Below are positions 26,657 to 34,081 of a stretch of DNA of 34,186 nucleotides, in pieces. Position 1 is the stretch's first letter, and the number at the start of each line of letters is the position of its first letter. A model generated the notes under the pieces. The model did not search any database, was not told the origin of the DNA, and saw only the letters and a list, made by a program, of their open reading frames with translations. The position numbers were made by a program, and so were the translations under genes. This DNA is from Desulfobacterales bacterium (GTDB taxonomy: Bacteria > Desulfobacterota > Desulfobulbia > Desulfobulbales > BM004): positions 1 through 34,186 of the forward strand of contig JAAXQI010000033.1 of the NCBI GenBank assembly GCA_012974315.1, written 5' to 3'.

Positions 26657-27656
26657 ATGATCATCGGTGTACCTAAGGAAATAAAAGACAAAGAGTTCCG
26701 GATTGCCATTATACCAGCAGGAGTTCAAAATCTTGTTGATTCAGGCAATACGGTTATCATTGAATCTGGAGCCGGGCTTGGAAGCTCCATACTCGATGAA
26801 GAGTTCGCAGGTGCAGGTGCCAGGATTGTAAAGGATGCAGCAACTGTATTCAATGAAGCGAAAATGATTATGAAGGTCAAGGAGCCTTTACTGCAGGAAT
26901 ATGGGTATATGCGTGAAGGCTTGATCCTTTTTACCTATCTGCACCTCGCACCACTGCCGGAACTGACCCAGGTCCTGCTGGACAAGCAGGTATCGGCAAT
27001 TGCCTATGAGACTGTGAGGCAGAATGATGGCTACCTGCCCCTTCTTGCCCCAATGAGTGCAGTAGCTGGCCGCATGTCTATCCAGGTAGGGGCGCATTTC
27101 CTTGAAAAGGAAGCTGGCGGCAGGGGAGTGCTGCTAGGCGGGGTTGACGACCTGCCTGGCTGAATTTAAAAACTTTTTTCAAGGGAAAATATACACCCGC
27201 ATCGCGAACAAAGAAAATATTGAAGAAGAAATCAGCCGGGCAGATCTGGTTATCGGGGCTGTTCTTGTTCCTGGTGCAACCGCACCGAAGTTAATTACAA
27301 GGGAGATGCTTTCACTTATGCAAAAAGGGGCGGTAATTGTTGATGTAGCAATTGACCAGGGAGGCTGCGTTGAAACCGCAAGACCGACCACTCACTCTGA
27401 CCCTGTTTATGAAGTTGATGGAATAATACATTACTGTGTGACTAACATGCCCGGGGCAGTACCAAGAACATCAACCTTTGCCCTGACAAATGTAACGCTG
27501 CCATATGCGCTTGATATAGCCAATAACGGGCTTCACGGGGCAATTCAGAAAGACCCGGCCCTTAAAAAAGGCATTAATACCTATGGGGGAAAGCTTACAA
27601 ACAGGGAAGTTGCGGTAGCGCAGGGAAAGGAATTTACAGACATAGATGAACTGTAA
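26657..27656 (+). pseudogene. ald: alanine dehydrogenase, internally deleted and frameshifted
   Basis: The intact enzyme converts alanine to pyruvate and ammonia with NAD. The N-terminal part (26657-27163) carries MIIGVPKEIK, the substrate residues in KVKEP and YLHLA, and GGRGVLLGGV, then runs into a TGA. The C-terminal part continues from about 27153 in another frame (LAEFKNFFQGKIYTRIAN, then AIDQGG and NMPGAVPRTSTFALTN) to the normal end. Against the family about 40 residues are missing between GGV and LAEF, including the NAD-binding GGGVVG loop, about 110 bp of DNA. Restoring this would give about 369 aa, the usual length. The gene is therefore a deletion with a frameshift, or an assembly gap. 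The two halves are otherwise well kept, so the event is recent. Confidence 0.88.
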
Positions 27657-27696
27657 GAAGTTGGGAGTTAGCAGTCGGCAGTCGAAGTCAAAGTTT

Positions 27697-27775
27697 ATAC
27701 CCCTCCAGGGGGTATTAAAAAGAGTGCCCTGAAAGGGTACTTATCCGAAGTCGGAGTTTATGCCCTGCAAGGGTG
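27697..27775 (+). repeat. three short hairpin repeat units (CCCT/AGGG type)
   Basis: Three compact hairpins follow each other: ATACCCC-tccag-GGGGTAT (27697-27715), GTGCCCT-gaa-AGGGTAC (27724-27740) and CCCT-gca-AGGG (27763-27773). The second and third are each followed by the tail CTTATCCGAAGTC or a near copy. They lie between the broken ald gene and the 27-bp repeats. The unit at 27756-27780 closely matches the reverse complement of a unit inside pgeF (31782-31805), so this is a dispersed repeat family. Confidence 0.8.
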
Positions 27776-27861
27776 CTTATCCGAAGTCTCCACTACGTTG
27801 CGCTTATCCGAAGTCTCCACTGCGTTGCGCTTATCCGAAGTCTCCACTGCGTTGCGCTTAT
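27776..27861 (+). repeat. 27-bp tandem repeat, three full copies plus a partial
   Basis: Three units of 27 bp, each starting CTTATCCGAAGTCTCCACT and ending GCGTTGCG (first copy ACGTTGCG), run from 27776 to 27856, and a fourth begins with CTTAT at 27857. Copies 2 and 3 are identical. There are no unique spacers, so this is a simple tandem array and not CRISPR. The first part of the unit equals the tail of the preceding hairpin repeats, showing it grew from the same family. Noncoding as far as can be seen. Confidence 0.93.
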
Positions 27862-27914
27862 CTGGTAGATTGAAAAATGTTTTTGCTGAATGCTGCCAAC
27901 TGATAGCTATTTTT

Positions 27915-28406
27915 TTACCAGCCCCAGAGAAGACTGCGCTTTACCCAGCCGGTCAAACCATCCTCATGCCTTACCTTGACCCAACCGTCTCCCCGTTTCA
28001 GGGTCTGGAACACAACTCCATATTCAGCCTTACCGACAACTTTATATTTTGTTCCTGGGCCGCTGCGGATATTTATGCGGGCTTTACTGTTTTTATTTAT
28101 TTTAACAATGAGATGAGGTTTTTTAGAAACCAAATCCTTGTAAATCCAGCCAATATCACCTTCAAAATCCGACACCTGAATCCAGTTGTCTTTATAGCTG
28201 CGAATCCTTAGCGGAAAGCCTTTACCCAACTCCCATATAATAGGGTACTGGGTTGAGGGCCCTTTGCGCAGATTCACCTTTTCTCCTGCCACACTGACCA
28301 TGACAAAACCTGCCGCCCCGGAACAAACAGGCCATAACAACATAAGCAGGATCAGTGCAAGCCATCCAGCCCTCTTCAAAGTCCCGTGTCTTTTGTCAGC
28401 ACCCAT
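27915..28406 (-). CDS. exported protein with two bacterial SH3 domains
   Basis: A 163-aa protein with a signal peptide (AGWLALILLMLLWPVCSGAAG, about 13-33 in segments) followed by two SH3b domains. The first contains VNLRKGPSTQYPIIWELGKG and GDIGWIYKDLV; the second contains INIRSGPGTKYKVVGKAEYG and GLTGWVKRSLLWGW. SH3b domains bind cell-wall peptides, so it likely acts at the peptidoglycan. It stands alone; the nearest genes on the same strand end or begin 83 nt or more away. No catalytic domain is seen, so it is probably an adaptor or sensor in the periplasm. Confidence 0.9.
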   Translation of the reverse strand: MGADKRHGTLKRAGWLALILLMLLWPVCSGAAGFVMVSVAGEKVNLRKGPSTQYPIIWELGKGFPLRIRSYKDNWIQVSDFEGDIGWIYKDLVSKKPHLIVKINKNSKARINIRSGPGTKYKVVGKAEYGVVFQTLKRGDGWVKVRHEDGLTGWVKRSLLWGW

Positions 28407-28489
28407 TATATTCTGATATAATTAAATTCGTTGTTTGTTGTTTCAAGCGCATCATATTTTATGAAAAATATAGACACCTGTTGATCATA

Positions 28490-29383
28490 TCATTTCAATG
28501 CGACCGGTATCCTGGGGCCCGATTTACTGCCGATTGGAAGACCGGCAATTTCAAGGGTAATTGCATCAAACCTACACGCCTTGTCCATGCACTTCAGACA
28601 GGAAATACATTCTGCATTTTCCGGGGATTCATTGAATTTCACGCCCATGGGACAGACAGAGTGGCACTCCCCGCACTTGGTGCAATTTTCTTCAACAAGT
28701 CTGAGCTTTACCAGCTTAAGTTTTTTGAACAACGAATAAAATGCCCCTAGCGGGCAAGCTGTCCGGCAAAATGGCCTGCTGGCCAGAATGGACCAGATTA
28801 TAAAACCCACTAAAATGAACAGTTTATTATAAAAAATCGGACCAATAGTCCGTCCAAGTTCAGGCTGCAGCAGAAGCATAGGCAGGCCGGCTTCCAGGGT
28901 CCCGGCAGGACAGAAATACTTGCAGTACCATGGTTCTCCATACCCGAAAGCATCAACAGCTGTCAGGGGCAGGAGAATTACAAAGAAGATCAAAAAGAAA
29001 TATTTAATGTAGTTGAGTTTCTGCGGGATATTAAATTTTCTGGAGGGAATTTTATGGAGCAATTCCTGGATCAATCCGAAAGGACAGGCCCAGCCGCAAA
29101 TAAGCCGCCCGAAAACTCCGCCCAGAATCCCCATGGTCCCGATAACATACAGGCCAAAAAAATTCTGTCCGTTTTCCAGGGCAACCCGGATACCAGCCAT
29201 CATCTGCTGTAAAGAACCTATGGGGCAATATGTTGTTGCAGCAGGGCAGGAATAACAGTTCAAGCCGGGTGAGCAGACAACCTTTAACGGCCCCTGATAG
29301 ATGGTGCGTGTAAAAGGAAAAGACCATGAGCCATTCACCAGTAAGGCCATAATGGTCTGTATCCACTTTCTAATAACTTCCAT
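28490..29383 (-). CDS. membrane polyferredoxin (NapH/YccM-like 4Fe-4S protein)
   Basis: A 297-aa membrane protein with about five TM segments (for example 76-96, 126-146, 186-202) and multiple cysteine motifs. CGWACP (96-101), CKYFCP (154-159) and CRTACP (206-211) follow the CxxxCP pattern of NapH-type electron-transfer proteins. The C-terminal part holds two [4Fe-4S] ferredoxin sets: C234-x2-C237-x2-C240-x3-C244P and C259-x2-C262-x2-C265-x4-C270. It could pass electrons from the quinone pool to a soluble or periplasmic partner. Its ATG overlaps the stop of the upstream 54-aa gene by one base (TAATG), so they are coupled and probably work together. Confidence 0.92.
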   Translation of the reverse strand: MEVIRKWIQTIMALLVNGSWSFPFTRTIYQGPLKVVCSPGLNCYSCPAATTYCPIGSLQQMMAGIRVALENGQNFFGLYVIGTMGILGGVFGRLICGWACPFGLIQELLHKIPSRKFNIPQKLNYIKYFFLIFFVILLPLTAVDAFGYGEPWYCKYFCPAGTLEAGLPMLLLQPELGRTIGPIFYNKLFILVGFIIWSILASRPFCRTACPLGAFYSLFKKLKLVKLRLVEENCTKCGECHSVCPMGVKFNESPENAECISCLKCMDKACRFDAITLEIAGLPIGSKSGPRIPVALK

Positions 29384-29547
29384 TATCCTATACCAATGCA
29401 GCTTAAGCAGACCTGGACTGCCTGCGCAAGAACCCTGCCCACTTCACCGTTCATAATGCCAATCATCCCCATAACTAGAAAAAACAGGATGGTGATAAAC
29501 GGAGCAACCCTTATGTTTTTAGTCTTTTCTTCTTTCTTCCTGGCCAT
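29383..29547 (-). CDS. CD1871A-family CXXC small membrane protein
   Basis: A 54-aa gene read directly from the minus strand: ATG at 29547, TAA at 29385-29383. The protein begins MARKKEEKTKNIRV, has one TM helix (about 14-33), then GEVGRVLAQAVQVC and ends CLSCIGIG, with C47 and C50 as the CXXC pair. This ending is the hallmark of the CD1871A family, which is commonly found beside 4Fe-4S membrane proteins of the type encoded next door. The stop overlaps the start of that polyferredoxin gene (TAATG), and the MTH1187-family gene ends 11 nt upstream. The CXXC may exchange thiols or hold a metal; function is not established. Confidence 0.9.
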   Translation of the reverse strand: MARKKEEKTKNIRVAPFITILFFLVMGMIGIMNGEVGRVLAQAVQVCLSCIGIG

Positions 29548-29558
29548 TTCTTCAGAAC

Positions 29559-29870
29559 CTATTGCTGCATCTTTGCAAGCCGGTTAACTACTGATGCCTT
29601 TTTAGCACCGATTGAAACCTTTTTATCCCTTCGATCATCCAGGCTTATCTGGGTCACAACCCTATTGACGCCTTTAGAAAACGGGCTCTCGGATAATTGA
29701 GCAGCCAGCATTAAGAGATCCTCTGTGTTGCCTTCAATAATTGTACCCATGTCTGTCAGCTCGTAGGAAAAACCTGATTTCTCAAGAACTTTCTGAATAT
29801 CAGCTACATATTCACCTACGCTGGGAGAATTTGTGCCCAACGGTATAATTGTAAGGTGCATTAAAGCCAT
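29559..29870 (-). CDS. MTH1187-family (DUF77) thiamine-binding-type protein
   Basis: A 103-aa cytoplasmic protein with the ferredoxin-like fold of the MTH1187/YqgV family: MHLTIIPLGTNSPSVGEYV near the start, YELTDMGTIIEGNTEDL in the middle and a C-terminal VVTQISLDDRRDKKVSIG strand. Members bind thiamine or related ligands and are short, as here. It is the first gene of a three-gene minus-strand operon with the CD1871A-family protein 11 nt downstream and the membrane polyferredoxin. The combination suggests a link between a small ligand and membrane redox, but this is inference. Confidence 0.92.
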   Translation of the reverse strand: MALMHLTIIPLGTNSPSVGEYVADIQKVLEKSGFSYELTDMGTIIEGNTEDLLMLAAQLSESPFSKGVNRVVTQISLDDRRDKKVSIGAKKASVVNRLAKMQQ

Positions 29871-30090
29871 TTTCCCCTCCAGAAAGATTTCGTCGCTGCC
29901 AACAATTTCTTCATCAATTACTTAATAGCGACAGCATAAAAATGCAAGAAACAAGAAGTCTTCGGCTCGCTATCTACTGCTTTATACCCATCAATAATTT
30001 AATCTTTTTGATTTTATCCGCTTACAATGGTAGAGAAAAACAACTATTGCTTTAATATATTGTTGCCTACTTAATTCCTGGAGTGTCCCC

Positions 30091-31749
30091 ATGGCATATT
30101 CAACAGACTTCCTGATCATCGGCACCGGCATTTCCGGGCTGTCATTTGCCTTGAAAGCAGCAAAAATCGGCAAAGTTACAATTGTCACCAAAAAGGCAAA
30201 AGTTGATACTGCAACCAACCTTGCCCAGGGTGGAATTGCAGCGGTCCTCTCTGAAGAGGATTCCTTTGATCTGCATATTATGGATACACTGCGCTCCGGA
30301 GCCGGACTGTGCAAAGAAGAAGTGGTCCGCATGGTGGTTGAAAACGGCCCTGACCGCGTGCAGGAACTCCTTGACATCGGGGTGCATTTCAAAACCAGGA
30401 CACATGATACCCCGCTTCTTGACCTGGGGCGTGAGGGTGGCCACTCAGCACGCCGTATCGCCCATGCATTGGATCTTACCGGACGAGAGATAGAAAACGC
30501 ACTGCTGCAAAAGGTTGCCGAGACTCCCAACATTCGTTTACTTGAGAACCACCTCGCCGTTGACCTGTTAATTGGATCCAAAGCCGGGGTAAAACCATCT
30601 GAAAACCGTTTTGATGACCTCTGTCTTGGCGCCTATGTTCTTGATCGGGAAAGCGGCAAGATCGATAACTGGCGGGCAAAGGTAACAATTCTCTGCTCAG
30701 GCGGTTGCGGCAAGGTATATCTTTATACGACAAATCCGGATATTGCCACAGGTGACGGAATTGCCATGGCTTACCGGGCCGGTGCCAGGGTCGCCAACCT
30801 GGAATTCGTCCAATTTCATCCGACATGTCTTTATCACCCCAAGGCAAAAAATTTCCTGATTTCAGAGGCAGTCCGGGGTGAAGGCGGTCGATTGATTGAC
30901 GAAAAAGGGTTCCATTTCATGGAGAAATATGACCCCGGGGGAGACCTTGCAACCAGGGATACTGTTGCCAGGGCAATTGATACCGAGATGAAGGGTAGTG
31001 GCGATGACTGTGTCTATCTTGATATCAGCCATAAGGACGCAGATTTTATCAAAAGCAGATTTCCCAACATCTATCAAACCTGTTTTTCATACGGTATTGA
31101 CATCACAAAGGAACCAATCCCGGTTGTCCCGGCCGCCCATTACATGTGCGGAGGAGTCCTGACTGATATGTGGGGCAGGACAAATATTGAAAACCTCTTT
31201 GCCCTTGGTGAAACAGCCTGTACGGGTTTGCATGGCGGCAACCGCTTAGCCAGCAACTCCCTGCTTGAAGCTGTCGTTTTTGCACACCAGGCCTATCTGG
31301 TATGTGATCAGGAAAAAGACATAATCCTAGGTACTCCATTCCATGATTCCCCGGAATGGTCAACAGGCAAGGCAAGGATGATTAATGAAAACGTGTTAAT
31401 CACCCATAACTGGGACCAGATCCGGCGCCTTATGTGGAACTATGTCGGGATTGTGCGGAGCGAAAAACGCCTTAATCTGGTCAAAAAGCGATTGGCTCCA
31501 ATACTCAAGGAAATAGCGCAACATTTCAGGGATTACTTCCTGACCCCTGACCTTGTTGAATTGCGTAATATTGCCCTGGTGGCTGAACTCATTGTACAAA
31601 GCAGCATTCACCGCAAAGAGTCCAGAGGACTTCATGCCATTACTGAATATCCCGCACAGGATGACAAGAACTGGCTCCATGACACCATCCTGTCCCGTAG
31701 CGACAAAACAATACAATCATCTCTCCTGGGCCCTGATGAGCATGAATAA
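30091..31749 (+). CDS. nadB: L-aspartate oxidase
   Basis: First step of NAD synthesis: oxidises L-aspartate to iminoaspartate, using fumarate as acceptor in anaerobes. The 552-aa flavoprotein has the FAD-binding start DFLIIGTGISGLSFALKAAK, the NLAQGGIAAVL segment, LEFVQFHPTCLYHP, EAVRGEGGRLID and the late signature GLHGGNRLASNSLLEAV. The C-terminal helical domain is complete. The ATG follows GGAG. Its last codons overlap the pgeF start, and its TAA stop (31747-31749) lies in the first unit of an 18-bp tandem repeat. nadA and nadC are not in this window. Confidence 0.97.
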   Translation: MAYSTDFLIIGTGISGLSFALKAAKIGKVTIVTKKAKVDTATNLAQGGIAAVLSEEDSFDLHIMDTLRSGAGLCKEEVVRMVVENGPDRVQELLDIGVHFKTRTHDTPLLDLGREGGHSARRIAHALDLTGREIENALLQKVAETPNIRLLENHLAVDLLIGSKAGVKPSENRFDDLCLGAYVLDRESGKIDNWRAKVTILCSGGCGKVYLYTTNPDIATGDGIAMAYRAGARVANLEFVQFHPTCLYHPKAKNFLISEAVRGEGGRLIDEKGFHFMEKYDPGGDLATRDTVARAIDTEMKGSGDDCVYLDISHKDADFIKSRFPNIYQTCFSYGIDITKEPIPVVPAAHYMCGGVLTDMWGRTNIENLFALGETACTGLHGGNRLASNSLLEAVVFAHQAYLVCDQEKDIILGTPFHDSPEWSTGKARMINENVLITHNWDQIRRLMWNYVGIVRSEKRLNLVKKRLAPILKEIAQHFRDYFLTPDLVELRNIALVAELIVQSSIHRKESRGLHAITEYPAQDDKNWLHDTILSRSDKTIQSSLLGPDEHE

Positions 31750-32584
31750 GCCCCCTAAAGGGGACAAGCCCCCTGGCGAGGATAAACACCCTAAAGGGCA
31801 TAAACCCTCTGGCAAGGACACGTCAGCATACCTGGAACCAGCCGAAAACATTCTTGTTTTCCCGGGTTTTTCCTCTTCCTGCCTTTTTCATGGGACATTC
31901 AACCGGCATGGCGGCGTCAGCCCGTCTCCATGGAATTCTAATAATGTTTCCTTCGGACTTGGCGACAATTCTGAAAATATATATGCCAACAGAAAACAAA
32001 TAAAAACAGCTCTTGGCTGCAAGCGCCTTGTCTCTGCAAAACAGATTCACGGTTCCCGGGTGCATACTGTTGATGAAAGCCCGGCGGACGACCTGGAAAT
32101 CCATGGATTTGATGGACTGATCACCAATGTACCAGGCATAGGTTTAATGATCCAACAGGCTGACTGCCAAGCTGTTCTGCTGTTTGATCCTGCAAAAAAA
32201 GCTATTGGTATTGCCCATGTGGGCTGGCGGGGAACCGTGGCAGATATCATTGCTGAGACGGTTTTTTCCATGGGTCAGGAATTTTCAACAGAGCCGACTG
32301 ATATAATAGCGGCCATAAGTCCTTCTCTGGGACCATGTTGTGCGGAGTTTATCAATTTTCGCTCTGAACTTCCAGAAGCGCTGCATGGCTATCAGGTTCG
32401 GGCCAACTATTTTGATTTCTGGGCAATAAGCCGCGACCAACTCTGTGGAGTTGGTGTCAGGCCGGAAAATATCCAGGCCGCTGGTATTTGCACCTGCTGC
32501 AATCAGGATTTTTTTTCTTATCGCAGAGACAGGGATACCGGACGCTTTGCGTCTGTGATTGGGGTGAAAAAGACTGAAGACTGA
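31742..32584 (+). CDS. pgeF: PgeF/YfiH-family protein (laccase-domain, purine nucleoside/peptidoglycan editing)
   Basis: From the ATG at 31742 the protein is 280 aa; a second ATG at 31736 is possible. Zinc-site motifs of the family are present: FNRHGGVSPSPWNS, IQQADCQAVLLFDP and IAHVGWRGT, where QADC and HVGWRG replace the more usual TADC and HAGWRG. The family has been linked to purine nucleoside conversion and to correcting mis-incorporated residues in peptidoglycan precursors. Odd: residues 3-26 are four hexapeptide repeats (KPPKGD, KPPGED, KHPKGH, KPSGKD) encoded by an 18-bp repeat, a non-conserved extension before the usual N-terminus at about residue 30. The start overlaps nadB by 8 nt. 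The stop lies in a 7-bp repeat. Confidence 0.92.
   Translation: MNKPPKGDKPPGEDKHPKGHKPSGKDTSAYLEPAENILVFPGFSSSCLFHGTFNRHGGVSPSPWNSNNVSFGLGDNSENIYANRKQIKTALGCKRLVSAKQIHGSRVHTVDESPADDLEIHGFDGLITNVPGIGLMIQQADCQAVLLFDPAKKAIGIAHVGWRGTVADIIAETVFSMGQEFSTEPTDIIAAISPSLGPCCAEFINFRSELPEALHGYQVRANYFDFWAISRDQLCGVGVRPENIQAAGICTCCNQDFFSYRRDRDTGRFASVIGVKKTED
31746..31817 (+). repeat. 18-bp tandem repeat, four copies, at the nadB-pgeF junction
   Basis: Four consecutive 18-bp units (31746-31763, 31764-31781, 31782-31799, 31800-31817). Units 1 and 3 contain CCCTAAAGGG cores, units 2 and 4 contain CCCTGGCGAGG-like cores, so the array alternates two sub-types. Each unit is six codons in the pgeF frame. The nadB stop codon is in unit 1. 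The reverse complement of 31782-31805 closely matches 27756-27780 in the ald-SH3b gap. Confidence 0.92.
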
Positions 32585-32606
32585 AGACTGAAGACTGAAG
32601 ACTGAA
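32572..32606 (+). repeat. 7-bp tandem repeat, five copies
   Basis: Five exact copies of GACTGAA run from 32572 to 32606, followed by the related GAAGAAA. The pgeF stop codon TGA (32582-32584) is in the second copy, so the last two to four residues of PgeF are repeat-encoded and a change in copy number would alter the 3' end but not the catalytic part. The following gap to rsmB (32607-32701) is AT-rich and shows nothing else. Confidence 0.95.
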
Positions 32607-32701
32607 GAAGAAATTTTAATCAATTGAAAATACAGAACAAACACCTTTTTTAGTTTTTCACCTTTTCACGCAGCTGAACAAAAAAAATTATTAAACAAGG
32701 T

Positions 32702-34081
32702 TTGGAACATAAGGTGTCAAAAAGTCCACGTTACATTGCCATTGAAATTCTCTGCAACTGGGAAGAAAACCGTCTGCCTGTTGATCAGATAATGGAGAAA
32801 TGTTTTTCCAGCATGATCCTTGATGATCCGCGTGATCGACAATTGTCTATGTCCCTGGTATATGGCGTTATCCGCTGGCAGGGATATCTGGATTGGGTGC
32901 TTGGTGATTTTTCCAAACATCCTCTGAACAAAATGAAAAGCCGAACCCTGCAGGCACTCAGGGTTGGCCTTTTCCAGCTGCTTTTTCTGGACCGTATCCC
33001 TCCATCTGCTGCAATCAACGAAACTGTCCAGGCCCTAAAAGACATGAAGCAGCCAAAATGGCTGACCGGATTTGTCAACGGAATTTTACGCAGCGTCGAA
33101 CGACAGCGCCAAAACCTTCCTACCCCTTTTAATAACATGCCACTCCCGGAATCTGCCCTGCTGAGCCACCCGGAATGGCTTATACAGCGATGGAAAACCC
33201 GTTACGGAAACCCATTGACTACCACAATATGCCGGGAGAACAACACAATTGCACCACTCTGCTTGCGGACCAATACATCTCTTACCTCAACAGAGACCTT
33301 ACTGAAAAAATTTAAAAAAGCAGGTCTGGATGCAGCGCCTGGCAAGTTCAGCCCATTAGCTATCAAACTTGTGGATTATCACGGGCCTGTTGTAAATATT
33401 CCCGGATTTGGAGAAGGACTGTTTCAGGTGCAGGACGAGGCAGCACAGCTGATTACTCTACTGCTTGGTCCACTACAGAAGGAAAAATCTTACCTTGACG
33501 GTTGTGCAGGCCTGGGAGGCAAAACATCTCACCTGGCCCAGATGTTGCCAGCAGAAAGCATACTGATTGCCATTGAACCCAATAAAGGACGCGTAAAAAA
33601 ACTCAAGGAAAACCTTGCCCGCTTGCGGCTCGACACTTCAGTGACTATTGTTGAGGATACGATTGGCTCTCTTCTGCCTGTTATGAAAGAAAAATTTGAT
33701 GGGGTGCTGATAGACGCCCCCTGTTCAGGCCTGGGAGTTATCAGGCGGCACCCGGATATACGCTGGAACAGGACCCCTGAAGACCTGCTGCGTTACCAGG
33801 AAATACAATCTGCCATACTCGACAGCGCGGCTCAACTTCTGGCTTCTGGAGGAACACTGGTCTATGCTACCTGCAGCACAGAACCAGAGGAAAACGAAGA
33901 GGTAGTTCAAAATTTTCTTGCTCAAAATCCCCGGTTTATATTGTCAAACTGCAGAGATGTATTGCCTGGAAATGGAGCTTCACTTGTTGATAGTACGGGG
34001 GTTTTTCGGACCCTGCCGGGCCAGGACGACCTGGACGGATTCTTTGGAGCAAGGCTAATTAAAAAATATAGTGCATCTTAA
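32702..34081 (+). CDS. rsmB: 16S rRNA (cytosine-967-C5)-methyltransferase
   Basis: Methylates C967 of 16S rRNA with SAM. The 459-aa protein has an N-terminal NusB-like RNA-binding domain (about 8-135, with DRQLSMSLVYGVIRWQGYLD and VNGILRSVER) and a C-terminal Rossmann methyltransferase domain with the SAM loop DGCAGLGGKT (266-275), the PCSGLGVIRRHPDIRW motif (C341) and the second cysteine in YATCSTEPEENE (C391). Both cysteines of the m5C mechanism are present. The chosen start is TTG at 32702; a GTG at 32714 is a fair alternative, since neither has an ideal ribosome site. It follows pgeF by 117 nt. Confidence 0.96.
   Translation: MEHKVSKSPRYIAIEILCNWEENRLPVDQIMEKCFSSMILDDPRDRQLSMSLVYGVIRWQGYLDWVLGDFSKHPLNKMKSRTLQALRVGLFQLLFLDRIPPSAAINETVQALKDMKQPKWLTGFVNGILRSVERQRQNLPTPFNNMPLPESALLSHPEWLIQRWKTRYGNPLTTTICRENNTIAPLCLRTNTSLTSTETLLKKFKKAGLDAAPGKFSPLAIKLVDYHGPVVNIPGFGEGLFQVQDEAAQLITLLLGPLQKEKSYLDGCAGLGGKTSHLAQMLPAESILIAIEPNKGRVKKLKENLARLRLDTSVTIVEDTIGSLLPVMKEKFDGVLIDAPCSGLGVIRRHPDIRWNRTPEDLLRYQEIQSAILDSAAQLLASGGTLVYATCSTEPEENEEVVQNFLAQNPRFILSNCRDVLPGNGASLVDSTGVFRTLPGQDDLDGFFGARLIKKYSAS

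Noticed and set aside
27776..27861. CRISPR array
   Set aside because: The units follow one another without unique spacers, and no cas genes are present.
27798..28211. 137-codon plus-strand frame with a repeated LSEVSTALR peptide
   Set aside because: The repeat part is only the 27-bp array read in frame, and the rest is antisense to the SH3b protein.
31553..31741. Longer N-terminus for pgeF reaching back into nadB
   Set aside because: It would overlap nadB by almost 200 bp and adds residues that are only nadB in another frame. The ATGs at 31736 and 31742 fit better.
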